Positions 13,469 through 22,904 of a stretch of DNA of 64,000 nucleotides are shown here, in pieces. Position numbers and translations under genes: made by a program. The DNA comes from Hymenoscyphus infarciens (taxonomy: Eukaryota > Ascomycota > Leotiomycetes > Helotiales > Helotiaceae): positions 242,173 through 306,172 of the forward strand of contig LLCB01000031.1 in NCBI GenBank assembly GCA_001414345.1, in the 5' to 3' direction. The notes below the pieces were generated by a model, which did not search any database, was not told the DNA's origin, and was given only the letters and a program-made list of their open reading frames with translations. The first letter of the stretch is position 1, and each line of letters starts with the position of its first letter.

Positions 13469-14514
13469 CTAAGGATTCATAAAGCTTGGCTGGAGATCAG
13501 AATCTACTCCAGGTATCATGTTCTGAGACCTGGCTTTATTTACGAAGAGGATTACTGGTACAATGCCAATTAATTGCATGAATTGACCTTTAGTTTGTTT
13601 TTCATATCTTGTGGGGATTGCGCTATTCTGTCCCAACGCTAGCAGGGGCCCCTGGTATGCCAAGAGCGCCACCACGTGATTCGCCCCCTCGTCCTCCTAT
13701 TCACTCTGCCGGAAGCGTTTTGAAATCCTTTTATATTATATATACATATTATTAGAAACTATAGATATAACTTAAATTATTACTTAAAAGTGCCTAATAC
13801 TCGTAAAACACTTAAATATATACTCAACTAGTTAAACTAACGAAACTGATGAAAATATCAACATCTCCAAAAAGTGGGAATAACCTCAGTTTTGCCTCCT
13901 TGGGGTATCGCCCAACTTCTAGACATGTTCCAATAGTAATAGTATAAGGCACTTGTCTTTTCACCGGGGGGCTAGCCCCCCGGACCCCCCAGTGGGAGGG
14001 ACACCCTCCCACACCCTCCCGTCAAGATTAAGTACGAATTATATAACAAAGTAAATGAATTCAAGCCTTTTGCCTATTCAACGTGAATAGCAGATCGCCC
14101 GTAAATTGGCAGCCAGATACACCTATTCATAGGCGCTCGATCTGATACCGATACTTCGATATCAGCTTTGAATCAACTTTTTAGACGCTTTATTCGATCG
14201 TACGTAGTTTATTGATTTGTTATTGTTACGAGCTTTGTTTACTCTATTTATGCCACTTTTTTAGGTGGGACTAGTCCTTTTTAGGAAGGTGGTGGCGATT
14301 GTTTTCTAGCAAGAGTGAATATGTTGAAATTTCGCTAATTTTGTACGCTAGCATGGTACCCCTGCTAGCGTTGGGACAGAATAGCGTTTCCCTCTTGGGG
14401 ATGAAGTGGGGTAAAAATTCACTTGCTGCTAACGCCACAGCCATTCCATTTATGAGGAAGCAGAAACTTGGCATGGGAACAATAGCACTGGATTATTCTG
14501 TTCAGGATTGTTAG
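13469..14514. repeat. Inverted pair of related relic sequences around a hairpin-rich centre
   Basis: A 28-bp segment at 13621-13648 recurs as a perfect reverse complement at 14359-14386. Translating outward from the centre, the left copy (minus, about 13675-13469) and the right copy (plus, about 14299-14514) both begin with PLLALGQNS and stay loosely alignable for about 50 residues, so the two arms are diverged copies of one coding sequence in opposite orientation. The family is not recognised. Between them lies the G/C-rich double hairpin (separate entry). This may be a decayed inverted duplication or a transposon relic. Confidence 0.5.
13964..14012. repeat. Double perfect-hairpin motif
   Basis: Two strong stem-loops occur in tandem in otherwise AT-rich DNA. 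The first is the 20-bp perfect palindrome at 13964-13983 (CCGG, a G run, CTAG, a C run, CCGG). The second has 9-bp perfect arms GTGGGAGGG and CCCTCCCAC with a 3-base loop at 13992-14012. A further ACACCCTCCC copy follows. Role unknown; it could be a transposon subterminal structure. Confidence 0.8.
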
Positions 14515-15024
14515 CTGTTGAGTTTTGATAGTTCAAAATGAAAGCTTGTCACAGGCAGGATTCAATTTACATTTCATAGAGGCATCAGTTTTGAAAGATT
14601 CAATTGGTTTTCATTAGTTCTCTCCTACAAGGAGTTTTACAAATGCAAAGGTTGGGGTATCTTTAAAGTATGCCAGTCGTCAAATAACCACCTATACTCT
14701 ATGTGTTCGTGAAAAAGGAAAATGTACGTTTCTGTGTGTTCTGGTGATGTAAGCATGCAAATGTCTATTATCGAGCGCAAGGAAGGGGGTCCTAGCATTA
14801 AGCTAAAGAGAAAACGAAAAGATAGCATGTACTATGTAATGTCGTAAATAATAAGGCACGTGTTGAAGGACAAAGGTGAAGTTCGATCTTTTCCTACTAG
14901 GAAAGTGAAAGAAGGTGGTATCACTGATATCGCTTCAGCGTTTGCGTCGCCTATTAAACTAGTCAGTCACAATTCGATTTTACAGAGAAGAAGGCAAGGA
15001 CTCACTTTTAATTAAGTTTGAAAC
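14515..15024. other. No gene seen
   Basis: Downstream (3') flank of the minus-strand repeat-protein gene. I found no further frame or repeat. Confidence 0.5.
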
Positions 15025-15507
15025 TTAATCCTCTGTTGGAGAAGCTTGGTGCCATAGTCCCTCAGAGATTTGGCGCTCAGCCTTTGGTAGGCAGGGTAGA
15101 GAGAATGGAGAACCACAGTCTAGAACTTCAGCCTCCTCACGAGGGTAGTGGCCAGTCTCAAAGCCGATGAAGCCTTGACGCTCCTCAAGGTTAGCGGTGT
15201 CGTTAGTGGACTTCTTCTCCTTTAGAGGGCAGGGTGGTGAGAATAGAGAACCACAATCTAGAACTTCAGCAGTCTCATCAGTAGAGCGTGGATAGTAACC
15301 AGTCTCAAAACCAATAAAACCCTGGCACTTCTCAACGACAGCTGGTAGGCATAGTGGTGAGAATGGAGAACCGTAGTCAGGGCGTTCCTTTAGGATGGCA
15401 GCACCTGAAGAATTCTGGTTAGCAAGATGTCAGATCCATGGTAATGAAAACATACCTAGAGTGATAGAAGCGAAGGCTAAGGCCGCAAGGGCGAAAGCGT
15501 ACTTCAT
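15025..15507 (-). CDS. Secreted CX7C repeat protein, possible peptide precursor
   Basis: Spliced from exons 15507-15456 and 15404-15025 (51-nt GT-AG intron with a GCTAAC branch site), giving 143 residues and ending in TAA. The N terminus MKYAFALAALAFASITLG is a textbook signal peptide. The mature part has internal repeats: GFIGFETGYYPR (46-57) and GFIGFETGHYPR (95-106), each followed by an EVLDCGS-x-FS block. Six cysteines form three equally spaced pairs, C36/C44, C68/C76 and C114/C122, all C-x7-C; residues 68-76 read CGSLFSPPC and 114-122 CGSPFSLPC. A further, cysteine-poor copy (DYGSPFSPLC) lies at 27-36. Leu codons outside the signal are almost all CTA. A TATA-like TATAAAAA lies ~195 bp upstream. 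Family unknown to me. The layout recalls fungal precursors cut into repeated peptides (alpha-pheromone, Kex2-processed repeats), but canonical KR sites are absent, so an effector-like small secreted protein is equally possible. Confidence 0.8.
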
Positions 15508-15700
15508 GTTGAAAGGTAGAAAGGTGACTTTGGGGTTTTAAGGAGGATAGTAATTAATCAAAGGGTAAGAGAAGGCTTTAACAAGAAGGCAGACCAAGAT
15601 CGAAGACCAAGGTCGGAAAGTTAAAGTCAAAGTCTTGTGGTTAATCAAGAGGGTTATTTGGTTAAAGAAAAAGTTAGTAGAGGTAGGGTGAGAAGAGGTA

Positions 15701-15708
15701 TTTTTATA
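15701..15708 (-). promoter_or_regulatory. TATA-like box of the CX7C repeat gene
   Basis: On the minus strand this reads GATATAAAAATA in context, about 195 bp upstream of the ATG at 15507. It is the only clear TATA-like element close to that start. Confidence 0.4.
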
Positions 15709-17456
15709 TCCAGAGGCAACCTCAACCTTGATGGTAGCGCCAAATCGGTCCTGGGGACTCTTTGTATGGCAATTACATCAAAATTCAGGATTAACGTTGC
15801 TGAGTTTGCTCAGATGTCACCTGATTTGCCGACTTTGATCAAATTCTTGCCTAGTAGACGCGTCATAGGTGGTTGTGAAGTCTTCCTATTGTTGTTTCAA
15901 TCTTGACGTTATGTTCAACACCTCAATCAAGAGTTTGACAACAACGCGAGTTAACAAAAAAGACACCCAGAGGGTTGGTACTGCTGGAGTTGAGGTTTAC
16001 TTATATTTTTTGACGCTTTTGATGTACAGTGGTGATCTGTGGAGCAAATTGTGATAGTGAAATGATGATCTCCCGCATCCTTCTGCTTTAGGCTATTATG
16101 ATCTTTACGACGTCATGAGAGGCTCGATTTGGGGAATACCCTTAATTCTGAAACGCAAGAATCCCTCCCTGATTTTCAAAGATCTGTTATTTTTGATTTA
16201 ATTCGTGAGAATGCTTTGAATTGGTGGATGCACACCCTCCCATGTTGAACGCCTTTCACCAGTCACGTGAAGGTGTCAACACAACACCAACCTTTGAACC
16301 TCAAGCTCAATAATGTAGTAACTTGCCAAATGCGGTGTTTACGATACATATGGAATACTAAGAGAGATAATTTAGAAAATTTCACCTTTTCTGTAGGCCG
16401 ATCTTTGAAGCGTAGTGCTTGAAACCAGTAATCAATAGATATTTGATGTTCATAAAATAGAACTATGGAAATATCACCGCAAAGGCTCTCTTGTTTATTG
16501 AGCTCGAATTCTACCCCTCACCTTCAGCGCTTTATGCAAAACTGACAAGAAGATGGCCGTGGTTTCAAAATTATTTCCCCCTCCTCAAGATTTAAGCAAA
16601 GTCACGCCACGCCCAGAGGAAGCAGGACCCACTATCTCTTCGCTTACAGAAAACCCTACTTTCTTGCCGTACAGTACTATCTTTCTCTCATTTAAAACAT
16701 ACTTCTGATAGTATTCCTTATAATTTGCTTCTCTAACCCTTCTAATCTATCTATAAGAAAGACTTTTACGTAATGCAGAAAAGTTTGCCCAACCCTTTGG
16801 TATGCTTCGCTTAGACGGACAAGTCCCAACGTCATTGAGGCTATCTCTCGAGAAGAGAACTCTGTCTTGATATTGAGAGGCAATTCATATGACATCAACG
16901 CGTGAACAAGCATTCTATGCAAGAACAAAAACCAGCAGATAAAATTAATTGGATATGAGGCGAAACTAAAAGTAAACAAAACAACCCATTAAGTGTAAAA
17001 TATTGAACACTTGTACACTCTTTTGAAAGGACTTCTTTCTATAAGGTGCTAAGGGTGTTGAGAACCTACGCGTAGTATTCTTCTTTTGGTTCAGAAACAC
17101 ATGTCCCTTAACCTTCTGAACAAAGAAGTTTCAAAAGGTCAACATCCAAGTGTCGTGGCACCTGGATGGGTAGCATACGTCAACATCGGTAACATACGTC
17201 AAGGAGAGAGAAGCTTCCTGATTTTAGCCACCCCCAATGGCGAAATCCGCTCAGTTTGCGCAAAGTGTTTGCACAAAGTGTTTGCACTCAACGACGTCAC
17301 CCCCGCCGGTCCCCTGAAGCCTCAATCAAAGTATAAGTAACCCTCCCCTCCTCCTTCTTTTCTCCACCACAACACAAACTCTCACAACTTCCAAGACACA
17401 TTCCAACATCCAAATCTTCTCAATTACAACCCATTTCTTCACCAACCGCAAGCACC
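15709..17456. other. No gene seen
   Basis: No frame with convincing composition. The right end (about 17330-17456) has a TATAAG-like site and a CT/CA-rich stretch typical of a fungal promoter and 5' leader for the following secreted-protein relic. Confidence 0.5.
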
Positions 17457-18154
17457 ATGATGGCCAAGTTTACCTTCCTGGCCTTGTGCCTCTCTCTTCT
17501 CTCGGTTGCCATGGCTTCCGCCATTCCAACTGTTGACACCAGCATCGTTACTCTTCCAATCAATAACACCAGTCTTCGTGAGGCCGGCGATGTTACTAAG
17601 GTAAGAACATCATTCCTTCCACAATTCCCTAAAAACAGTTTACTGACCCTAAGTACCTCCAGCGCGACAAGTCTGGCATCCACTGCTGCCTCGATCCTGA
17701 CATGGCCCCCCACAACTGGGAATACGTCGATACACATTAAACATAGGATGCTATCGATGCTATTGGTGCTGGACAAGTTGGTACTGGCGGTTTCCTCGTC
17801 CCAGCCAGACACTGTTCTCAACTCATCTACTGGATCAGTGGCGGCCTTTCGATCTTCGTCTGCAACGATATACGTGCCCAATTCCCATGGTGATATTGCA
17901 GACTAACATTTGGTAGAATGATCACGAAATCTCTCCTGACATTGGTTATTTGGGTACATATGCACAAGATATTGTGGGTGTCTGTCAAATCGACCGCAGA
18001 CTAACTGATCACTCCCTCGGTCGCTGGACTTGTGGACAACAGTTTGATACTGAGGTAAGAGCCCTAGTCCCACGTCTAGAATTTACGAAAACAGTTGGGA
18101 CTAACTTCATTGAAGAACTACAACGTCATTATCAAGAAGGGACAATATGTTTGA
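17457..18154 (+). pseudogene. Small secreted protein gene broken by two nonsense codons
   Basis: Exon 1 (17457-17600) encodes MMAKFTFLALCLSLLSVAMA, a clean signal peptide, and ends at GTAAGA; the acceptor is CAG at 17660-17662. Exon 2 reads RDKSGIHCCLDPDMAPHNW and then meets TAA and TAG five to ten codons later, after which the same frame continues sensibly (GTGGFLVPARHCSQLIYW, then LSIFVCND). The next exon, 17917-18054, encodes ISPDIGYLGTYAQDIVGVC and CGQQFDTE, and the last, 18116-18154, NYNVIIKKGQYV then TGA. The donor after CND is not a usable GT in the right phase, a second defect. Both stops fit CAA/CAG-to-TAA/TAG. It resembles a widespread ascomycete small secreted protein type with conserved Cys and a GQ-x-FDT-x-N-x-NVI ending; function unknown. 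Confidence 0.75.
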
Positions 18155-18940
18155 GATTTTTCATCGGTTATCGATATGCCTGTCTTCTCTGGTAAGGTAT
18201 TCGACATGGTGATTTAGTCTTGTAACACATTTAAAGAGTTGATTTGGCATCTAGCAAGTAAGATGAATGGTGGTACTCGGGTTACGTCCTAGGCCGATTT
18301 CTAAAACTCTGAGAAGCTCTCAAGAATGCTACTATAGAAAATAATTGCACTTGATTTTCGCCAACACGTTCTTTCAAATTTTTCCGTGAAATAGTGACGA
18401 CTCTTGTATTCCTTCCAAGTTATTCCAGTTTCAAATCCTTTTCATTTCCGTAACTCCTCTCATAAGTAACGTGATGTCACTCCACACTTTAAGGCTTTTA
18501 CTTATGTAACATAACCCTCTTACAAGCCCTGGAAACCCCCTCAGAAAGAGCCCCTCTAGCGTTAACAACATTACCAACTTTCATCAAACAAGGAAAGTTT
18601 AATAATTCGTTCATTTAAATTTTCTACTTTTTATCTTCTCTTAGCAAGTCCTATAAGATGTCCTCTTAGCCTCTTAGGTTTCTACCAGTATGTAGGTACT
18701 CTTCCCCAGATCTCGGCTAGTTTCTGGAGTTTTAGAAAGCTACTGACATTTTTCCTATAATCTGTTTCAAACATAACCTCATCGTGTTTTTTATAGTATT
18801 ATTTATGAATAGTTGTGCATACTGCGTAACACGGCGCTGTTACGATTTCCACAGTACATATTTTCTTCTAAAATTTCATCTTACGTCTTTAGCAAGTTTT
18901 TAGCGTGTCTATAACTCCTATACTTCTTTTTCAGCCATGG
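18155..18940. other. No gene seen
   Basis: 3' flank of the secreted-protein relic; intermediate AT content, no coherent frame. Confidence 0.5.
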
Positions 18941-19664
18941 TTTCTGTGAGGCAAAAACAAACCAAGCACACCATCACCAAAGAGATCCTTCGCCAATATC
19001 TTCAGGTTTGCCGACCAAGACGACGAAGAATTCATTAAGAATTCACCTAAAGGAGTGCGTTCTCGAGGAATTTCACTTATGATAAGTATGCCATTCCTTA
19101 CTAGGCTTTATAGAATAACATAGATTATAGATTTAAATCAAATATGGTAAGCCCGAGGAAGTTAGAGCACTGGCTAATACCATCATATCTCTACTCAACG
19201 TGGATTTAAAAAACGAATTGCCATTTACGCGGGAAGTTGAGAGCTCACATTACACAATCTCAACGAGTTCTTCATCTTAGACGAGGCAAAGTTAAGACCT
19301 CTAACTTAGGTAGAAATTCCTTTAGAAGGGGGATGCTAAAGGCAATTTACTCTCTAATTTCCTAAAATGGGTATAAAATATGGACTGGCTTAACTGAAAG
19401 GGTAGGATATATGATAAAATTGGACGACTGGGATACGCCCCTGATAGCCTTTAACCTCTTGTTGGCATTTACACCTACTTCTGGAATAACTTACGCTACC
19501 TTGTTAATTCTCTTGAAAGAAGATCTAAAGCCTTTTAGGCGTCGACTTCAAGAATTAAAATCACTCGCTTAGCATTTATTACTTATCCGTCTCATAATTG
19601 TTGAGCAAGAAGTCGAGAGCAAAATAGCATATATAGCAAAGGTTAGGTTTAGCTTATATAATGT
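18941..19664 (+). pseudogene. Highly degraded coding fragments
   Basis: Short plausible peptides appear in changing frames, for example RFADQDDEEFIKNSPKG near 19010-19060 and ANTIISLLNVDLKNELPF near 19170-19225, separated by stops and shifts. They may be the 5' part of the coiled-coil relic that follows or a separate dead gene. No family recognised. Confidence 0.3.
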
Positions 19665-19871
19665 CGAAAAAGCGACCAGAATCCACAAAAACTACCACGG
19701 GTTCAAACACCAAAATGAGCTTGGTTATACAGCTATTGTTACAGAAGTATGAAATCGAAAAGACTTTGATTTTGCTGCTGGGGATCTTATTTCGCTCGCT
19801 TCTAGCTGTCCGCTCTTTGTTTCATAATGCGAGACCATGCTTAAACACTTAAGCTGGTTGGGTTGAAAAAC

Positions 19872-21887
19872 ATGGAGTTCTCGATGGATTTTATTGACAA
19901 GCCAGGGGAAGACCAGCTCCTCAAATTTGATCGTCAAGAATAAGATCGCATTGATGAGGGTCTGGTTGAAGAACTAGTTTGCTTGAGGTCTCAACTCGTC
20001 GCGAAGGATCACCAATATCGTACAGCCAAGGAGGAGGTGGAAGACTTGAGGTCTCAACTTGTTGCGAAGGACGACGAGTATCGTACAGCCAACGAAGCGT
20101 TCATCCATGTCAGCGATACATACGCCGAGTTGAGGACCGAGGTTGACTACAAGAACGCGGAAATTCAGGAGCTCTAAAATGAAGTGAGTGTCCTATAGCA
20201 ACTCTCGGAGTCGCTGATCCAACAACTCAAAAGTAATCTCGAAGCGAAAGATTCCAAAATTGAGCAAACGAAGAAAGAAAGAGACAGTTTGACTTCCTTG
20301 AGTATGAAAAAGAACAACCTACAACAGGAGCTCTCAGTTTTATCTTTATCTAAGAGCGAAAAGATCCAGTTCCTCGAAAAGGAGGTTGCGCGTCTTATAT
20401 CATTGGTCGACAACCAGGAATATAAATAGAAAAGCTATATGGACGTAAAGAAAATATCGTGGATGGAAACCAGCGAAGCTAACTAGAAACTCTTAGACTC
20501 CAAACTTAATGATCAAGAGGCGAGGATTGAGGGACGAACGTTTGGGGGACTCATTCGGGGTTTACTCGGCTAAAAGAATGTGAAAGCAACGGACTTGAGT
20601 TCTTAACATAAGCTTGCTATTAACAAGAAGAACGTGGAAATTGAAGTACTCCGAAAGGAAGCTAATACCTTGGAGCAAACTTGTACAGCATCTCAGTCAC
20701 GGATTCAAGAATTGGAAGAAAATCTGGAAGACAGGGAGAATCGCCATCAAAAAATCAGCCAAGAAAAAGAACAACTCAACGGGTTACAGTGAGTTGCGAG
20801 TTAAGCTTGAATTTGCCCACTTTTTTTGTAATCCGAGCTTTTTTTCTTTTCAAAGCTTTCTCCCTCTTTTCTTTAGAAGACAGAAAATAAAAGTACTCTA
20901 AAAGAGACGAGGCCTAGCTAGAAAAAAGCGCTATATCTAGTTATCTCTCTCTTCTATCTTACTTATTAATTTAAAGTAAGTATAACAAAAGTAAACTAAA
21001 AAATAGCTAATTCTTTAAAAAAAAACCCCAATTTAAAAAATTTTTCACTACCCTTGTAAGGTCGATAAGGTACGCTAAGACCTTATAAAAATTAAGATAG
21101 ATATAAAATTGTCTATTTTTATTATATAAAGTTTATAGAGTAATAGAGAACATATAAAGCTCTCGTTTTCTATTATCTAGAGTATACTAACATATTTTAT
21201 TATTAATAAATAAGTAAAAGAGTGTCTAAAAAGAGAGGAAATAAAGGAATTTTTCAAAAAGCTCGGATTACAAAAAAAGTGGGCAAATTCAAGCTTAACT
21301 CGCAACTCACTGTAGAGACAAAACTTGTCGATACACAAAGAAAGTTGGAGGCTGCGAAACAGGAAAAAAATGATCTGGAGATAAAACTTGTCAATATACA
21401 AAGAAAGATGAAGGCCGCGGAACAGGAAAAGAAGGATCTCGAGCACTTGGTAAAAGTAGGAGCTGGGGCCAGAGTGAGATTCTTATGTGAAAACCAAGAC
21501 AAACATCGAGTCATAGGTGCCAAGGAAAATGGGAACATTTTGGTTTATAGAGGAAACCTCTTTGCTGATATCAGCCTCTTCAAAACCAATGAACTAAACG
21601 TTCGTGAGCATGGAGCTTTATTCTACGGCGTCTATGGTGTCGAAATTGAAACTTGGATGGATGAGAACTCGGAAACCGTAAACAAAGCCGCCAATTATGA
21701 GATTAGATCTGTCCTTCGAATGATCGAGCACAGAGGCAGCATGTCATACATGGGTTCCTTCACGAAACGTACATTGGACGAGGGAACTAATAAGGAGTTT
21801 GGAAAATGTTGGGACCAGGCTAAGGAAATATTGAAGGAAAACCTAGAGCTATACAAGCTAAGACCCAAGGATGTAGGTAGTTTTTAG
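19872..21887 (+). pseudogene. Coiled-coil protein relic, split by a MITE
   Basis: From ATG 19872 (MEFSMDFIDKPGEDQLLKF) one frame runs to the TAG-ended terminus at 21887, skipping the inserted element 20787-21312. It is broken by seven TAA/TAG codons (19941, 20175, 20196, 20427, 20484, 20571, 20604); no TGA. The first two thirds are heptad-rich coiled coil with a tandem LRSQLVAKD repeat; the last ~150 residues are globular (GARVRFLCENQDKHR, HGALFYGVYGVEIETW, RMIEHRGSMSYMGSF). Without the element and one TA copy the frame is kept exactly (528 bases = 176 codons) and the heptads continue, so the MITE landed in a frame-intact region. Length would be about 496 codons. Family not recognised. Further coding-like bits at 19665-19860 may be an upstream exon. 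Confidence 0.7.
20787..21312. mobile_element. 526-bp MITE with 57-bp perfect TIRs and TA target duplication
   Basis: The terminal inverted repeats 20787-20843 and 21256-21312 match over 57 bp without a mismatch, starting CAGTGAGTTGCGAG. TA flanks both sides (20785-20786 and 21313-21314), the target-site duplication of Tc1/mariner-superfamily elements. The interior is AT-rich, non-coding and looks RIP-affected, while the TIRs are not. It is therefore a non-autonomous element that would need a pogo/Fot1-like transposase in trans; none is visible in the window. It sits inside the coiled-coil relic. Confidence 0.93.
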
Positions 21888-22559
21888 CTTATAAGATTAG
21901 ATAAATTAGTAGAAAAGACTAAGGCTTTAATAAAAAACGTTTAACACCTTCATACAGGAAAAAGAGGTTAAGGCAGCATAACGAAGTCTTGCAGGTTATG
22001 GATAAGGTGGTTTAAGACGTAAGGCGGTTTAGGCGAAGGCAATATAGCATGTATTAAGTAAGCCTAGAAGTGGAAGGAACAAATCATAGGAGTAGTATAA
22101 ATAGCTAGGAAAAGCTTTTATACGGACCTATTAAATCAGAACTTTGCCCAAGATCAACTTTGTTTGTGTAAAATGAGCGAAAACTAACACTTTAGTGTGG
22201 TTTACCCAGGCATAATATCTGTAAAAAGGAGGAGAGGGAGTCAGGGTTTTAATCAATTTCTCCCCTTAATTGTCTATAGATAGTAAGAAATCAAAGCAGG
22301 ACTGACAAGGGTTTAGGAGCAAGCAGTTAAGATGGCATCTGTTCCTTGGAATACTACCTGAAGCATCCAGAATACCGTTTGCGCTAGCTTTAACTCGACC
22401 ATCAACTACCCTCTAGACATATATTCATCATCTAAAACGAACTATTAACAGTTATAGGAAACGATTACCTATATAATGGCGCTTTTCCTACGAGCGTGTA
22501 GGGTTCTTGCGTCAGTAACCTACCATCTTTAAGACTTGAAATCGACTTGAACAGAAAGT
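21888..22559. other. No gene seen
   Basis: Between the coiled-coil relic and the truncated gene fragment. No coherent frame; the last ~120 bp could be the promoter of the fragment. Confidence 0.4.
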
Positions 22560-22904
22560 ATGGGCAAACTCACTAAACTCCTCGGTAGAGGTATTAGCCT
22601 GGTGTTAGAAGCTATCTTAAATCACAAGAACTCGAGCAACAAACCAAATACCCAAGTTGTTGAAATTAGTCGGGCCGGGGCTTCATCCAATACTTCGACC
22701 GATCCGCCAGCATACTCTGAGCATTCCGGCGATAGTGTCCATCCCTCCAATACTCAAGTTGAACGACAGGGAGGAGGTGGCGGGAAGGGGGCAGATGAGG
22801 GTGATTCACTATCGGAGGAAGACGACGAAGAGCCCTCGACTAGGTCTACACAACAAATAAAAGCTACAAATATATTCAGAATATTCACGATTTTCTATAG
22901 ATAA
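22560..22904 (+). pseudogene. 5' fragment of a gene truncated by repeat DNA
   Basis: An ATG-started frame of 114 codons begins MGKLTKLLGRGISLVLEAIL, an amphipathic/hydrophobic N terminus followed by a low-complexity Ser/Thr/Pro part with a PPAYSE motif and an acidic run (DSLSEEDDEEPST). That layout is common for the N-terminal portion of larger fungal proteins with a leading G-x-G-x-x-x-x-EAI segment and PPxY-like motifs. The reading then passes into AT-rich repeat sequence at about 22855 and stops at 22904, so the remainder was lost or displaced. Could instead be a short orphan gene. Confidence 0.45.

Noticed and set aside
15637..16054. Two overlapping forward frames upstream of the CX7C gene
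   Set aside because: They lie in its promoter region on the opposite strand, with no recognisable domain and ordinary non-coding composition.
5663..20790. Alternative genetic code with TAA/TAG read as Gln
   Set aside because: All coherent relics have TAR at Gln-like sites and no TGA, which mimics code reassignment. But the intact CX7C, tyrosinase and MBP1-like genes use TAA as terminator and keep many CAA/CAG codons, and some TAGs replace Trp. RIP explains this more simply.
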